Positions 23,116-31,590 of a DNA stretch of 35,619 bases are shown here, piece after piece. Position 1 is the stretch's first letter; each line of letters starts with the position of its first letter. Location: contig CAMDCQ010000002.1 in the NCBI GenBank assembly GCA_945890595.1, positions 1-35,619 on the forward strand, read 5' to 3'. Position numbers and translations under genes: made by a program. Source of the DNA: Chitinophaga pinensis (GTDB taxonomy: Bacteria > Bacteroidota > Bacteroidia > NS11-12g > UBA9320). The notes beneath the pieces are model-generated. The model saw only the letters and a list, made by a program, of their open reading frames with translations. It did no database searches and was not told where the DNA came from.

Positions 23116-24323
23116 AGTTTTCTATACGTACCTTCGCTATCATAGCGTTCAGCTTGTAATTTTGTGTTGAATTTTCTGAATGGTCTAGCATCGTGACCAA
23201 CTCCAGCGATATACATCCAATTTCCCCAGTTACTTGCGGGATCATAATCTACCAATGCGCTTTCAAAATAAGCTGCACCCCATCGCCAATCTTGTTTTAA
23301 ATCGTGTATCAGAAAGCTAGCAGTATTCTGTCTTCCTCTATTACTCATCCAGCTTGTAGTATTTAACTCACGCATATTAGCATCAACTAAATCATCGCCA
23401 GTATTACCTTGCATCCATTTTTCAAATGCTGCCGTGTTGCTGGTGTAACGTATTTGTTTTTGCTGAATGCCACCTACTTGAAAAAATAACGATCCCCATA
23501 ATTGCAGTTGTAATTGAAAAAAATCTCTCCACAGTAATTCATAAATAAGCCAATACGTTGATTTATTGGATTCTATTTCTTCTTCGTATCGCACTATATA
23601 ATCAAAAATAGTACGTGGTGTTATGTTACCTATGGCGAGCCAAGGAGATAATCTACTAGAAAAGTCTGTGCCCAACATTCCGTTTCTAGTTAATTCGTAC
23701 GTAGATAGAAGCTGAGATTCTGTAAAGTAGTATGTTAACCTGTTTAACGCTTGAGTCTCGCCGCCAACCAGGTTATAGGTTGTACTTACAGTTGGAAGCA
23801 AGGGTAATTGTATGGTTTCTTGATACGCTCCTTCAGCACCTACAGCATTTTTAAATTGCGTAAATACGGACGGCATATTATCCAGCGTAAATGGTAAGTT
23901 GTTTTTATCGACTAGCGTAAAATCATCAAATACGTAGGTTGTTCCCTTAAAAATAGATGTTATTGATTGCTCGATACTTAGTTCCTCTGTGCCATAAAGT
24001 TTCTGGTAACTGAGCACTTCGTTATTTAACACAGTGCTTGCTATTAATTCCTCCACACTTTGAAATATATGAAGTTGAACATGTAAAGAACTTAAAGAGT
24101 CTCGCAATTCTTGGAGGGATTGTTCCAAAAATAATTTACGGTGATTTCCGATTTTTGGAAATCCCAAATTGAACACCGATTCTATTTCTTTTTCATGCAC
24201 ATAAAATGCAGTGACGGTTGAAAATGAGCCAAGATTTGAAAAAATGGCATGATCGTTTACCCGTTGGTCTTTTCTAAACCAATGTACAATGCTTTTATTT
24301 TTTAGTTCTTCTACAACGCTCAC
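23103..24323 (-). CDS. DASH-family cryptochrome
   Basis: The 406-residue protein has a photolyase alpha/beta antenna domain (SIVHWFRKDQRVNDH at 11-25) and a C-terminal FAD domain. That domain carries FSSRLSPWLAIGNITPRTIF, LLWRDFFQLQ, the DASH hallmark DLVDANMRELNTTSWMSNRG, GRQNTASFLIHDLKQDWRWG and YDPASNWGNWMYIAGVG. DASH cryptochromes bind FAD and usually a folate antenna, and repair pyrimidine dimers in single-stranded DNA or loops, or act as light sensors. The start is GTG at 24323, lying inside the DUF2256 gene (29-base overlap). The protein stops at RKLWLK, slightly short of the usual C-terminus. Confidence 0.92.
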   Translation of the reverse strand: MSVVEELKNKSIVHWFRKDQRVNDHAIFSNLGSFSTVTAFYVHEKEIESVFNLGFPKIGNHRKLFLEQSLQELRDSLSSLHVQLHIFQSVEELIASTVLNNEVLSYQKLYGTEELSIEQSITSIFKGTTYVFDDFTLVDKNNLPFTLDNMPSVFTQFKNAVGAEGAYQETIQLPLLPTVSTTYNLVGGETQALNRLTYYFTESQLLSTYELTRNGMLGTDFSSRLSPWLAIGNITPRTIFDYIVRYEEEIESNKSTYWLIYELLWRDFFQLQLQLWGSLFFQVGGIQQKQIRYTSNTAAFEKWMQGNTGDDLVDANMRELNTTSWMSNRGRQNTASFLIHDLKQDWRWGAAYFESALVDYDPASNWGNWMYIAGVGHDARPFRKFNTKLQAERYDSEGTYRKLWLK

Positions 24324-24432
24324 TACAGTACTTTACTTCAGTCCAATTTTTCTCCCATTTCTTACGCCACACAAAAGGAAGATTACATGCCACACAAATT
24401 TTGCTTGGAAGATTTAACTTATGATGTGCCAA
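24295..24432 (-). CDS. DUF2256 mini zinc-finger protein (TTG start)
   Basis: This 45-residue gene is easily missed because it starts with TTG. The product reads AHHKLNLPSKIC from residue 2, continues VACNLPFVWRKKWEKNW (14-30) and ends EVKYCSERCRRTKK. It matches the DUF2256 pattern, with two Cys pairs (Cys13/Cys16 and Cys36/Cys40) that should bind zinc, an Arg/Lys/Trp-rich middle and a basic tail. Its frame has a TGA just upstream and no ATG, which supports TTG at 24430-24432. It overlaps the DASH cryptochrome start by 29 bases. From memory, DUF2256 genes commonly neighbour photolyase/cryptochrome genes; the function is unknown. Confidence 0.88.
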   Translation of the reverse strand: MAHHKLNLPSKICVACNLPFVWRKKWEKNWTEVKYCSERCRRTKK

Positions 24433-24456
24433 TTCAACAATGTATCAAGCTTCTAG

Positions 24457-25125
24457 TTACGAGCTAGCTAGTGTGCTCATACCACCGTCTATACCAATTA
24501 TTTGACCCGTAATCCACTTAGCTGAATCGGAAATAAGAAACTTGGCCATTGCGGCTATATCGTTTGCTTCGCCTATTTTTTTAAGCGGGTGCCTAGCCTC
24601 TGCTCCTTCAATTTGCTTTTCATTTCTAAGTAATTTTATGGCCAACGGGGTGTTGGTAAGACTGGGCGCTATGCAGTTTACACGGATGGTGGGTGCAAAC
24701 TCCGCTGCTAGGGCTTTGGTTAGACCTTCTACAGCTCCTTTTGCGCCACTTATACTGCTGTGAAAAGGCATTCCTTTTTGAACTGCAACGGTGCTAAACA
24801 TTAGAATAGACGGATTTTCAGCTTGTTTTAAATGATCTAAGTAGTGCTGAATAGCTTTTACAGCGCCAAGGTAATTTATAGCAAGATCATTTTCGAAATC
24901 AGATACTTTGAGTGATTTGAATGGCTTTAAGTTTATACTTCCTGGGCAATAAACCAACGCATCAATACTTCCTTCTATCAAAGGAAAATTCGGCTCTGCT
25001 TCGGTTACATCTAGCCCGGTTGACTTACTGGCGATAATGGTTTCTATACCGTCTGCTTGTAGTTGTGCATTTAATTCGGCTCCTATTCCTGTATTGCCAC
25101 CTAGTATTAGTACTCTTTTTATCAT
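24457..25125 (-). CDS. SDR-family protein lacking the catalytic Tyr
   Basis: The 222-residue Rossmann protein starts MIKRVLILGGNTGIGAELN with the SDR nucleotide-binding motif (9-15). It continues with CPGSINLKPF in place of NNAG, FSTVAVQKG with the active-site Ser, RVNCIAPSLTNTPLA and a C-terminal TGQIIGIDGG. The normal YxxxK motif reads I-S-G-A-K (within HSSISGAKGAVEGL): Lys is kept but Tyr is Ile. It may therefore bind NAD(P) without normal oxidoreductase chemistry, or use another residue. It is the first gene of the light-related operon, 24 bases before the DUF2256 gene. A terminator separates it from the S41 protease. Confidence 0.85.
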   Translation of the reverse strand: MIKRVLILGGNTGIGAELNAQLQADGIETIIASKSTGLDVTEAEPNFPLIEGSIDALVYCPGSINLKPFKSLKVSDFENDLAINYLGAVKAIQHYLDHLKQAENPSILMFSTVAVQKGMPFHSSISGAKGAVEGLTKALAAEFAPTIRVNCIAPSLTNTPLAIKLLRNEKQIEGAEARHPLKKIGEANDIAAMAKFLISDSAKWITGQIIGIDGGMSTLASS

Positions 25126-25194
25126 AGGTAAAAAACAAAATAGTTTGAAGAAAGGTTTTTGTGCGAAGCATATTAGCTGCTTAAAAAACGATTC

Positions 25195-25226
25195 AAAAAA
25201 AACCCAAGCGTCGACTTGGGTTTTTT
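25195..25226 (-). terminator. rho-independent terminator of the S41 protease gene
   Basis: AAAAAACCCAAG (25197-25208) pairs perfectly with CTTGGGTTTTTT (25215-25226) around the loop CGTCGA. On the minus strand the hairpin lies 16 bases after the stop codon and is followed by an eight-T run. It is symmetrical, so it could work in both directions. Confidence 0.92.
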
Positions 25227-25241
25227 AACTCTTTTTAGGGT

Positions 25242-27323
25242 TTAATTTAAGTCTTCAATAATTTGCAAGGCCTCGTATACATAAGGATCTTTGGCGATGC
25301 TTTTAATCCATTCCTCGTTGCGTTTTACACGAGAGGCCTCACCTTTAATCAAGGCCAAATCAGAGGGTATGTTGCGCACTACAAATCCATTTATTACAAT
25401 GGTATTAAGTACCTCATATTTTTCTCCTTCTTTATTCTCTTTTACTTCTTGTGCCTTGTAGGCCTCTAAGCTTAATGGGAAAATGTTTATTTCGCGCTGT
25501 TCCTCCCAGCGTCGAGCATTTTCCTCAATCAAATTAAAAGTTTCGTTTTTCTTAACTCTTGCTTGACTTTTCTTAATCGCCTTATTACGTGCATCCAGCT
25601 TGACTATTTCATAGTTAGAACTTGAAATTTGGTCCCAAGCCATAGCATAGTCATTTTCGTTTTCGCCTGTTTTTATATACATGTAGTTGTCAGGTAATAC
25701 TACGTCAGAGCTTACGCCTTTAAGTTGTGTGGCATCTCCGTTTATTCTATAAAACTTCTGAATAGTTAGTTTTACACTACCTAAGTCGGGAAGGTTTTTA
25801 TTGCGTAGGGTTTGATTCAGATTAAGAAAACGTTGAACAGTTCCTTTGCCATGTGATGAGGCTGAACCTACAATAACAGCTCTACCATAATCTTGCATTG
25901 CTGCAGCCATAATTTCAGAGGCTGATGCACTAAATTCATTAATCATAATCACAAGTGCGCCATCCCATTCGGCACCTGGGTTTCTGTCTTCAAGCAGTTG
26001 GGCTTGCCTCCCTTTTTCTTTTACTTGTACAATAGGTCCTTCGTCTATAAAAAGTCCGCCCATTTTCACAACGTCATCTAAGGATCCACCGCCGTTATTT
26101 CGTAGGTCTAATATGATTCCTTTTACACCCGTGGCTTTTAGTTTTTCTACTTCTACTTTTACATCTTTCCAGCTAAATCTTCCTCTAGGATTTTGAAAAT
26201 CAGCATAGAATGTAGGTAGGTAGATGTAACCCGTTTTTACATTATCTTGATCATGTAAAATAAGTGATTTGGCGTAGGTCTCTTCCAAAACTACCACATC
26301 ACGGGTAATCGTTATATTTTTAATGGAACCATCAGGTTTGCGCACGGTAAGTGTCACCTTGGTTCCTTTTTTTCCACGTATAATTTTTACGGCATCATTT
26401 ATTCTCCAATCTATTATTTCTACAGGTTCGCCTCCTTCTTGTTTTACTTTCAAAATAAGGTCATTTGCCATAAGTTCACCTTGAAGCGATGAGGGGCCTC
26501 CAGGAATTATATTCGTTATTTTAATATAGCCGTCTTTTTCTTGCAACTGAGCGCCAATACCTTCAAGGTGGCCGCTCATTTGAATGTCAAAATCCTCTTT
26601 CTGCTCGGGCGGGAAATAGTTAGTGTGAGGATCATATACCGCCGTTATACTGTTTATATAAAGCGCAAGTCGGTCCTTGCGATCTAGGCGATTTAATCTT
26701 TTGTACCAATCTCGGTGTGTTTTTAGCACATTTTGTCGAGCATGGTATTCTAGAGAATCATATGACTTTGGTGTAAAAATAGTATCACCTCTTTCTTTGG
26801 CCTTTTCTTGAGCGATGATATCATCATGTAGGCGAGAGAGAACACTATATTTAAGGTATTTTCTCCAACGATCTCGCAATTCTGTTTCATCTTTGGCAAA
26901 GGGCATATCTTCTCCAAGATTTACTTCTTCATTCTCTGTAAAGCTAAATGGCTTTGCCAGAATATCTTCAAAATATCCCTCAGTTACCTTGGTTTGTTTT
27001 TGGATTAATTCTAATGAAAGGTCAAAAAGTTTGTATGTTCCGTCGTTTATCTCGTTGTCTATTTCATTGCGATAATCAACCAGTTGAACAGTATCTGAGG
27101 CTAGAAGTAAACGCTTGTTACCGTCAATGTTTTTGAGGTATAAATCAAAAGCTTTTTGAGAAAAGGCATCATCTACCACAGGCGGATCATAGTGTGCGCC
27201 TTGTAAACTCATGTTAATTGCTTGGACTAAAATCGACTCACTTTCGTCTTGAGCTTTCATGTAAAATCCAGTGGCTACAAAGAGGAATGGAGCTACGACA
27301 AAAAATATATTTTTTAATTTCAT
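25242..27323 (-). CDS. C-terminal processing (tail-specific) S41 peptidase
   Basis: The 693-residue periplasmic protease is of the Prc/Tsp type. A signal peptide (IFFVVAPFLFVATGFYMKAQ) is followed by a long N-terminal helical domain, a PDZ domain (about 250-340, GHLEGIGAQLQEKDGYIKI and GGPSSLQGELMANDLIL) and the S41 core. GIILDLRNNGGGSLDD (402-417) and the catalytic Ser in SASASE (465-470) with Lys493 in HGKGTVQ form the Ser/Lys dyad. A DUF3340-type C-terminal domain follows. Prc trims or degrades periplasmic proteins by recognising unstructured C-termini and affects peptidoglycan enzymes. Length fits the family. It appears monocistronic, with the terminator at 25195-25226. Confidence 0.94.
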   Translation of the reverse strand: MKLKNIFFVVAPFLFVATGFYMKAQDESESILVQAINMSLQGAHYDPPVVDDAFSQKAFDLYLKNIDGNKRLLLASDTVQLVDYRNEIDNEINDGTYKLFDLSLELIQKQTKVTEGYFEDILAKPFSFTENEEVNLGEDMPFAKDETELRDRWRKYLKYSVLSRLHDDIIAQEKAKERGDTIFTPKSYDSLEYHARQNVLKTHRDWYKRLNRLDRKDRLALYINSITAVYDPHTNYFPPEQKEDFDIQMSGHLEGIGAQLQEKDGYIKITNIIPGGPSSLQGELMANDLILKVKQEGGEPVEIIDWRINDAVKIIRGKKGTKVTLTVRKPDGSIKNITITRDVVVLEETYAKSLILHDQDNVKTGYIYLPTFYADFQNPRGRFSWKDVKVEVEKLKATGVKGIILDLRNNGGGSLDDVVKMGGLFIDEGPIVQVKEKGRQAQLLEDRNPGAEWDGALVIMINEFSASASEIMAAAMQDYGRAVIVGSASSHGKGTVQRFLNLNQTLRNKNLPDLGSVKLTIQKFYRINGDATQLKGVSSDVVLPDNYMYIKTGENENDYAMAWDQISSSNYEIVKLDARNKAIKKSQARVKKNETFNLIEENARRWEEQREINIFPLSLEAYKAQEVKENKEGEKYEVLNTIVINGFVVRNIPSDLALIKGEASRVKRNEEWIKSIAKDPYVYEALQIIEDLN

Positions 27324-27457
27324 GGTATATGCTTGGAGTATAATAGAGTTACGTAGTTGGTGCGATTTATGTATACCAACGCATTAACTCTTCCTATTAA
27401 GGCACTAAATTAGTAAATTATTGCGGTGAGGATTTTATTTCACCATCAAAAATAAAA

Positions 27458-27488
27458 ATAACCCGACCAACGGAATCGGTCGGGTTAT
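27458..27488 (-). terminator. rho-independent terminator of ndk
   Basis: ATAACCCGACC (27458-27468) pairs perfectly with GGTCGGGTTAT (27478-27488), with a nine-base loop. On the minus strand it is followed by a T-rich tract (TTTTATTTTTG), and it begins 17 bases after the ndk stop. Confidence 0.9.
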
Positions 27489-27504
27489 CTATTGGTTTGT
27501 TTTT

Positions 27505-27921
27505 TTAGAACATTTCGAAAGCAGAGAAGAAGAAAGAAGCTTCTCCAGCTGCATTCTCATCGCTATCGCTTCCGTGTATTGCGTTTGCGTCTATAGACAC
27601 AGCATACTTTGCTCTAATAGTACCCTCAGCAGCATCTGCTGGGTTGGTAGCTCCAATTAGTGTTCTAAAGTCTGCAACCGCATTTTCTTTAGTTAACACA
27701 GCTGCTACGATAGGACCAGAAGTCATAAAGCTAACTAAGTCATTAAAAAATGGACGCTCACGGTGAATACCGTAAAAAGCTTCTGCTTTTTCTTTAGACA
27801 AGTGAAGATACTTCATAGCTTTAATAGAGAATCCTCCTTCTATGATATCGTTAATTACTTTTCCAGTGTGCCCGTTTGCTACGGCATCTGGTTTGATCAT
27901 TGTAAACGTGATGTTTGACAT
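27505..27921 (-). CDS. ndk: nucleoside diphosphate kinase
   Basis: The 138-residue enzyme transfers the terminal phosphate of ATP to (d)NDPs through a phosphohistidine, balancing NTP and dNTP pools. The start TFTMIKPDAV (5-14), the nucleotide-binding HRERPFF (53-59), RTLIGATNPADA (86-97), GTIRAKYAV and the active-site His116 in NAIHGSDS are all present. Length is normal. It is a single-gene unit with a -7 element at 27944-27951 and a strong terminator at 27458-27488. It is divergent from nrnA by 74 bases. Confidence 0.98.
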   Translation of the reverse strand: MSNITFTMIKPDAVANGHTGKVINDIIEGGFSIKAMKYLHLSKEKAEAFYGIHRERPFFNDLVSFMTSGPIVAAVLTKENAVADFRTLIGATNPADAAEGTIRAKYAVSIDANAIHGSDSDENAAGEASFFFSAFEMF

Positions 27922-27943
27922 GTTTTTTATTGATTTACAGGGG

Positions 27944-27951
27944 CAAAAATA
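27944..27951 (-). promoter_or_regulatory. -7 promoter element of ndk
   Basis: Read on the minus strand this is TATTTTTG, an exact TAnnTTTG, 22 bases before the ATG. No TTTG lies at the normal -33 spacing. Confidence 0.5.
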
Positions 27952-27995
27952 GAATTATCCTTTTCTTTTCACGAGTTTTGTGACAAAATTAAAAC

Positions 27996-29006
27996 GTGCA
28001 AGATACCATAATCCATTCTTTACAAGATTTAAAAAGACAATCAGGTAAAATCATCATTACCACTCACCACAAACCTGATGGTGACGCCATCGGATCTAGC
28101 TTGGGTTTGTATCATTATTTAAAAGCAGCAGGAGTTGAATCTCAAGTCATTACGCCGACTGATTATGCAGATTTTTTACATTGGTTACCCGCAAATGAAA
28201 GTGTAATCATCTACGAAGAACAGAAAGAAATTAGCCAACAATTAATTGCAAGTGCTGCGTATATTTTCTGCCTTGATTTTAATGCATTAGGCAGAATAAA
28301 CGAGATGGGAGAGAATGTGGCAGCTAGTGCGGCTAAAAAAGTGATGATTGATCATCACCAAGACCCACAAGACTTCGACGATGAGCGTTACTTAGAAATA
28401 GGAGCTAGTTCTACCTGCGAGCTAATCATAAATTATGTAAAAAAACACTTAGATATATCCTTTATGACAAAAGAAATGGGGGAGTGTATCTACACAGGTT
28501 TAATAACAGATACGGGTTCGTTCAGATATGGTAGCACAACAAGTAATACCATACGAACAGCTGCCGACCTGATGGATTTAGGTGTAGTTCCCGCCAAAAT
28601 ATACAACAATCTTTTCGACCAAAATAGACTAGACCGTCTGCAATTATTAGGATACTTTTTAGCGAACAAAATAGAATTGATTGAAGATGGTACCGTTGCT
28701 CTCGCTCATCTAACAGAAGCAGAACTTGCTCAATATAACGTGGTAACGGGAGATACTGAGGGTTTTGTAAATTATGGCTTGGGTATTAAAGGCGTTCAGT
28801 TAAGCGCCTTGATTATTGATAGGGGATATTTAGTAAAAATGAGTTTTAGAAGTACCGATGTATTTCCCTGTAATGAGTTTAGTGCGAAGTATTTTAACGG
28901 TGGAGGTCATAAAAATGCTGCGGGCGGGGCAAGTCAAGAAGGTTTAAAAAAAACAATAGAAAAGTTCAAAGAGTCCATAAAAAATTACAAAAACTACCTG
29001 GGATGA
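27996..29006 (+). CDS. nrnA: DHH/DHHA1 phosphoesterase, bifunctional oligoribonuclease/PAP phosphatase
   Basis: The 336-residue cytosolic enzyme degrades nanoRNAs of 2-5 bases and dephosphorylates pAp. The DHH domain has TTHHKPDGDAIGSSLG (22-37) and the DHH motif in VMIDHHQDP (about 115-123), which bind Mn. TGLITDTGSFRYGSTTSNTI also belongs to this domain. The DHHA1 domain ends with NGGGHKNAAGGASQ (about 300-313), used for substrate binding. The start is GTG at 27996, which places the catalytic motif at the usual distance; no upstream ATG is in frame nearby. The stop overlaps the next ATG as ATGA. First gene of a three-gene operon. Confidence 0.93.
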   Translation: MQDTIIHSLQDLKRQSGKIIITTHHKPDGDAIGSSLGLYHYLKAAGVESQVITPTDYADFLHWLPANESVIIYEEQKEISQQLIASAAYIFCLDFNALGRINEMGENVAASAAKKVMIDHHQDPQDFDDERYLEIGASSTCELIINYVKKHLDISFMTKEMGECIYTGLITDTGSFRYGSTTSNTIRTAADLMDLGVVPAKIYNNLFDQNRLDRLQLLGYFLANKIELIEDGTVALAHLTEAELAQYNVVTGDTEGFVNYGLGIKGVQLSALIIDRGYLVKMSFRSTDVFPCNEFSAKYFNGGGHKNAAGGASQEGLKKTIEKFKESIKNYKNYLG

Positions 29007-29812
29007 AGAATGCAATTATCATTAGCTTTCTGTGCTTTATTATAAGCAGTTGTGGAAAGACATTCAAAAAAGAAGGAAATATAGAATTTTGGCGGGGCGG
29101 TGAAGCGTGTAGCGGGGGAGTTAAAAACCATTGGCTACTTGATGTACAAGCTACAAATGCTTCTGATAGCGTATATCTAAACACAAATGCATTGCATCGA
29201 AAACTGGAGCTGCATAGACTGGTGTTAGATACCACAACTGTTTTTTATAAATTACTGAGCCAAACTTGCAAGGGAGATAGTTTAGAAATGAAGATACCAG
29301 CTAATGAGTTTTATACGGGTTTAGGTGGAGCTGTTCCAGAGAATTTAGGCGTAAATGAAGTTTTAAAAATTAAAATTTGGATGCGGGATATGTTAGACGA
29401 CATGGGTCACATTGCGTATAAAAAATTATTTGAAAGCGAAATGATGAGCAGATACATCCAACAAAATAAGTGGAATGCGACCAGAGATAGCAACACGCTC
29501 ATCTACTTTGAACGTCTAAAAACCAATGACAAACCTCGAGGGACCTCCGATAAAACAGAGATCTCATTTGTAATAAAATCGTTAAGCGAATATGTATTTG
29601 CAGGGACGCAAGTGGGTAAACCCTATATCTACAATCCGCAGGACGCAAACCTACTTCCAGGCATTCATTTTTTAATGGCTAATTTGGCTGTAGGAGAGAG
29701 TGTTCGAGCAATACTGCCGTCTGACCAGGCGTTTGGTTCTGAAGGCAATACAACGATTCCTGGCTATACACCGATACTCGTTGAGATAGAGGTGTTGGCA
29801 AAGTCAAAATGA
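29003..29812 (+). CDS. FKBP-type peptidyl-prolyl isomerase-like lipoprotein
   Basis: The 269-residue protein has a lipoprotein signal (MKNAIIISFLCFIISSC, Cys17). The C-terminal portion (about 185-265) follows the FKBP pattern, with ISFVIKSLSEYVFAGTQ, then LLPGIHFLMANLAVGESVRA and ILPSDQAFGSEGNTTIPGYTPILVEIEVL. FKBPs catalyse cis/trans isomerisation of prolyl bonds. In gliding Bacteroidota a lipoprotein of this sort, GldI, supports motility and T9SS, but I cannot say this is GldI. The N-terminal half (about 25-150) also resembles a divergent FKBP-like unit. It is coupled by 4-base ATGA overlaps to nrnA and the ABC exporter gene. Confidence 0.8.
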   Translation: MKNAIIISFLCFIISSCGKTFKKEGNIEFWRGGEACSGGVKNHWLLDVQATNASDSVYLNTNALHRKLELHRLVLDTTTVFYKLLSQTCKGDSLEMKIPANEFYTGLGGAVPENLGVNEVLKIKIWMRDMLDDMGHIAYKKLFESEMMSRYIQQNKWNATRDSNTLIYFERLKTNDKPRGTSDKTEISFVIKSLSEYVFAGTQVGKPYIYNPQDANLLPGIHFLMANLAVGESVRAILPSDQAFGSEGNTTIPGYTPILVEIEVLAKSK

Positions 29813-31542
29813 AAAGTTTAAAAGCAATATCGAGTGTTCAGCAAAGACTGAGTAATATTTTGAGTGTCTCGCAGAAAAAGAAATTCTCGATTATGGTTGC
29901 CCTCAGCTTATGTGCAGCTTTGCTCGAAATTGCAGGTATTTCGGTACTCTTACACACCGTGCTTTCTATCCTGAAGCCTGAGTTTGTGCAACGCAATGTT
30001 TTTACTTCTTTTGTTTACAATGGTCTGGGTATTCGTGATTCAAAAACATTCATTCTCTTTATTTCTGCCTTTCTTTTTCTGTTTTATGTTGTTAAAAATG
30101 TAATTTTAGTCCAGCTTAATAAGTACCAGGTTAACTATGCTTTTGAGATTACAGACCAGGTCTCTAGCGGTTTTTATCAGCACATCGCAAAGCAAGATTT
30201 ACTTTATTTTACTCAAAAAAAATCGTCAGAAATAATGCACGAGATAGGCATGACAAGTCTAAGTTTTGCAGAAGGAATATTACTTTCCAGTATCATAGTA
30301 ATTTCAGAATTTATGGTTATTGTGTTGGCACTATGTGGCGTTTTATTGTACAACCCTTTACTCTTCGTATTCTCGTTTCTCACCTTAATTCCAACAGCAG
30401 CTCTTATTATGTTCATCAATCGAAGAAAATTAAGACTTGCAGGTGCTAGCTTAAGTAATATTAGTCCGTTGATATATGAAAATGCGGGTGAGTTAGCCTC
30501 AGGAATAACGAACATAAAACTTTGGAATGGCGCCGGTTATTTTTATGAGAGATATGAAAAGCTAAAAAAGGAGGCATATGCACTTAAAACCAATATGTAT
30601 ATTAGTTCTCAGTTTATTCCCATACGCATATTTGAGGTTATCGCTATTTCAGGGATATTGTGTGTAGTGCTTTATGCCACGTTAGCAGATCATGACTTAA
30701 CCAAAATCGTAATGTACATTTCGATTTATGCAGGAGTTTCGTTCAGGCTGTTGCCCAGTATCAATAGGGTAGTTATGTCGTCAAATAATTTATCAGTCAA
30801 TAGTTATATTTTGGACATGCTGATGAAGGTTGACGAAACAGAAGAAAACATCGGGGCTTTTACAACACGGCTTAGCTTGCACAAGGAAATAAGTTTAAAT
30901 GCAGTTAGTTTTTCTTACCCAGATGGAACAAGGGTACTAAATGATATTACTATCGACATACCAAAAGGCAGTTTTGTTGGGCTAGTAGGGGCTAGCGGTT
31001 CAGGAAAATCCACAGCAGTTAATATTTTGTCTTCTCTAATAGTACCTACAAGCGGTTGTATTATGATAGACGGCAAAAAGCTAGAGCCAGAAAATTATGC
31101 AGCCTATCGTTTTCTATTTTCATATGTGGAACAAGAGGTGTTCATGCTAAATGACTCTGTGCTCCGTAATGTGGCATTTTTAGATCCAAATCCAGATTTG
31201 GTTAAGGCAAGGAAATGCATAGAAAAGGTTAATTTAACCACGTGGCTAGATGGATTGCCAAACGGCTGGGATACTAAAGTGGGAGAATTGGGTAATCACA
31301 TAAGTGGTGGCCAAAAACAGCGAATCGCTATTGCAAGATCGCTGTATAAGGATGCGGAAGTATTCATTTTTGACGAGGTTTCAAATAACCTGGATACGTA
31401 CTCAAAAGAACAAACCTTAATTGCCATTAGAGAGCTTAAGATGGAAGGAAAAACTGCTATTCTTATAACGCACAAAGAGGATGAATTGGAGTTCTGTGAT
31501 CGTGTTTATACACTCAAAAATGGTCAGCTTCTACAAGTGTAA
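29809..31542 (+). CDS. ABC exporter, fused membrane and ATPase domains
   Basis: The 577-residue half-transporter has an N-terminal membrane domain with six helices (about 25-300) and an ATPase domain (about 345-577). The ATPase has Walker A GASGSGKST (about 394-402), Q-loop SYVEQEVFML, signature ISGGQKQR, Walker B VFIFDEVSNNLD and H-loop LITHKED. It resembles lipid/polysaccharide or peptide exporters (MsbA/HlyB-like) of the inner membrane and should work as a homodimer. There is no C39 peptidase domain, and no adaptor or outer-membrane partner nearby, so the substrate is open. The ATG overlaps the FKBP stop, making it third in the nrnA operon. Confidence 0.9.
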   Translation: MKSLKAISSVQQRLSNILSVSQKKKFSIMVALSLCAALLEIAGISVLLHTVLSILKPEFVQRNVFTSFVYNGLGIRDSKTFILFISAFLFLFYVVKNVILVQLNKYQVNYAFEITDQVSSGFYQHIAKQDLLYFTQKKSSEIMHEIGMTSLSFAEGILLSSIIVISEFMVIVLALCGVLLYNPLLFVFSFLTLIPTAALIMFINRRKLRLAGASLSNISPLIYENAGELASGITNIKLWNGAGYFYERYEKLKKEAYALKTNMYISSQFIPIRIFEVIAISGILCVVLYATLADHDLTKIVMYISIYAGVSFRLLPSINRVVMSSNNLSVNSYILDMLMKVDETEENIGAFTTRLSLHKEISLNAVSFSYPDGTRVLNDITIDIPKGSFVGLVGASGSGKSTAVNILSSLIVPTSGCIMIDGKKLEPENYAAYRFLFSYVEQEVFMLNDSVLRNVAFLDPNPDLVKARKCIEKVNLTTWLDGLPNGWDTKVGELGNHISGGQKQRIAIARSLYKDAEVFIFDEVSNNLDTYSKEQTLIAIRELKMEGKTAILITHKEDELEFCDRVYTLKNGQLLQV

Positions 31543-31590
31543 TAGAAGTTGTATTTCATTTAAAAAAAAAATTAAGCCACTAAATTACGC

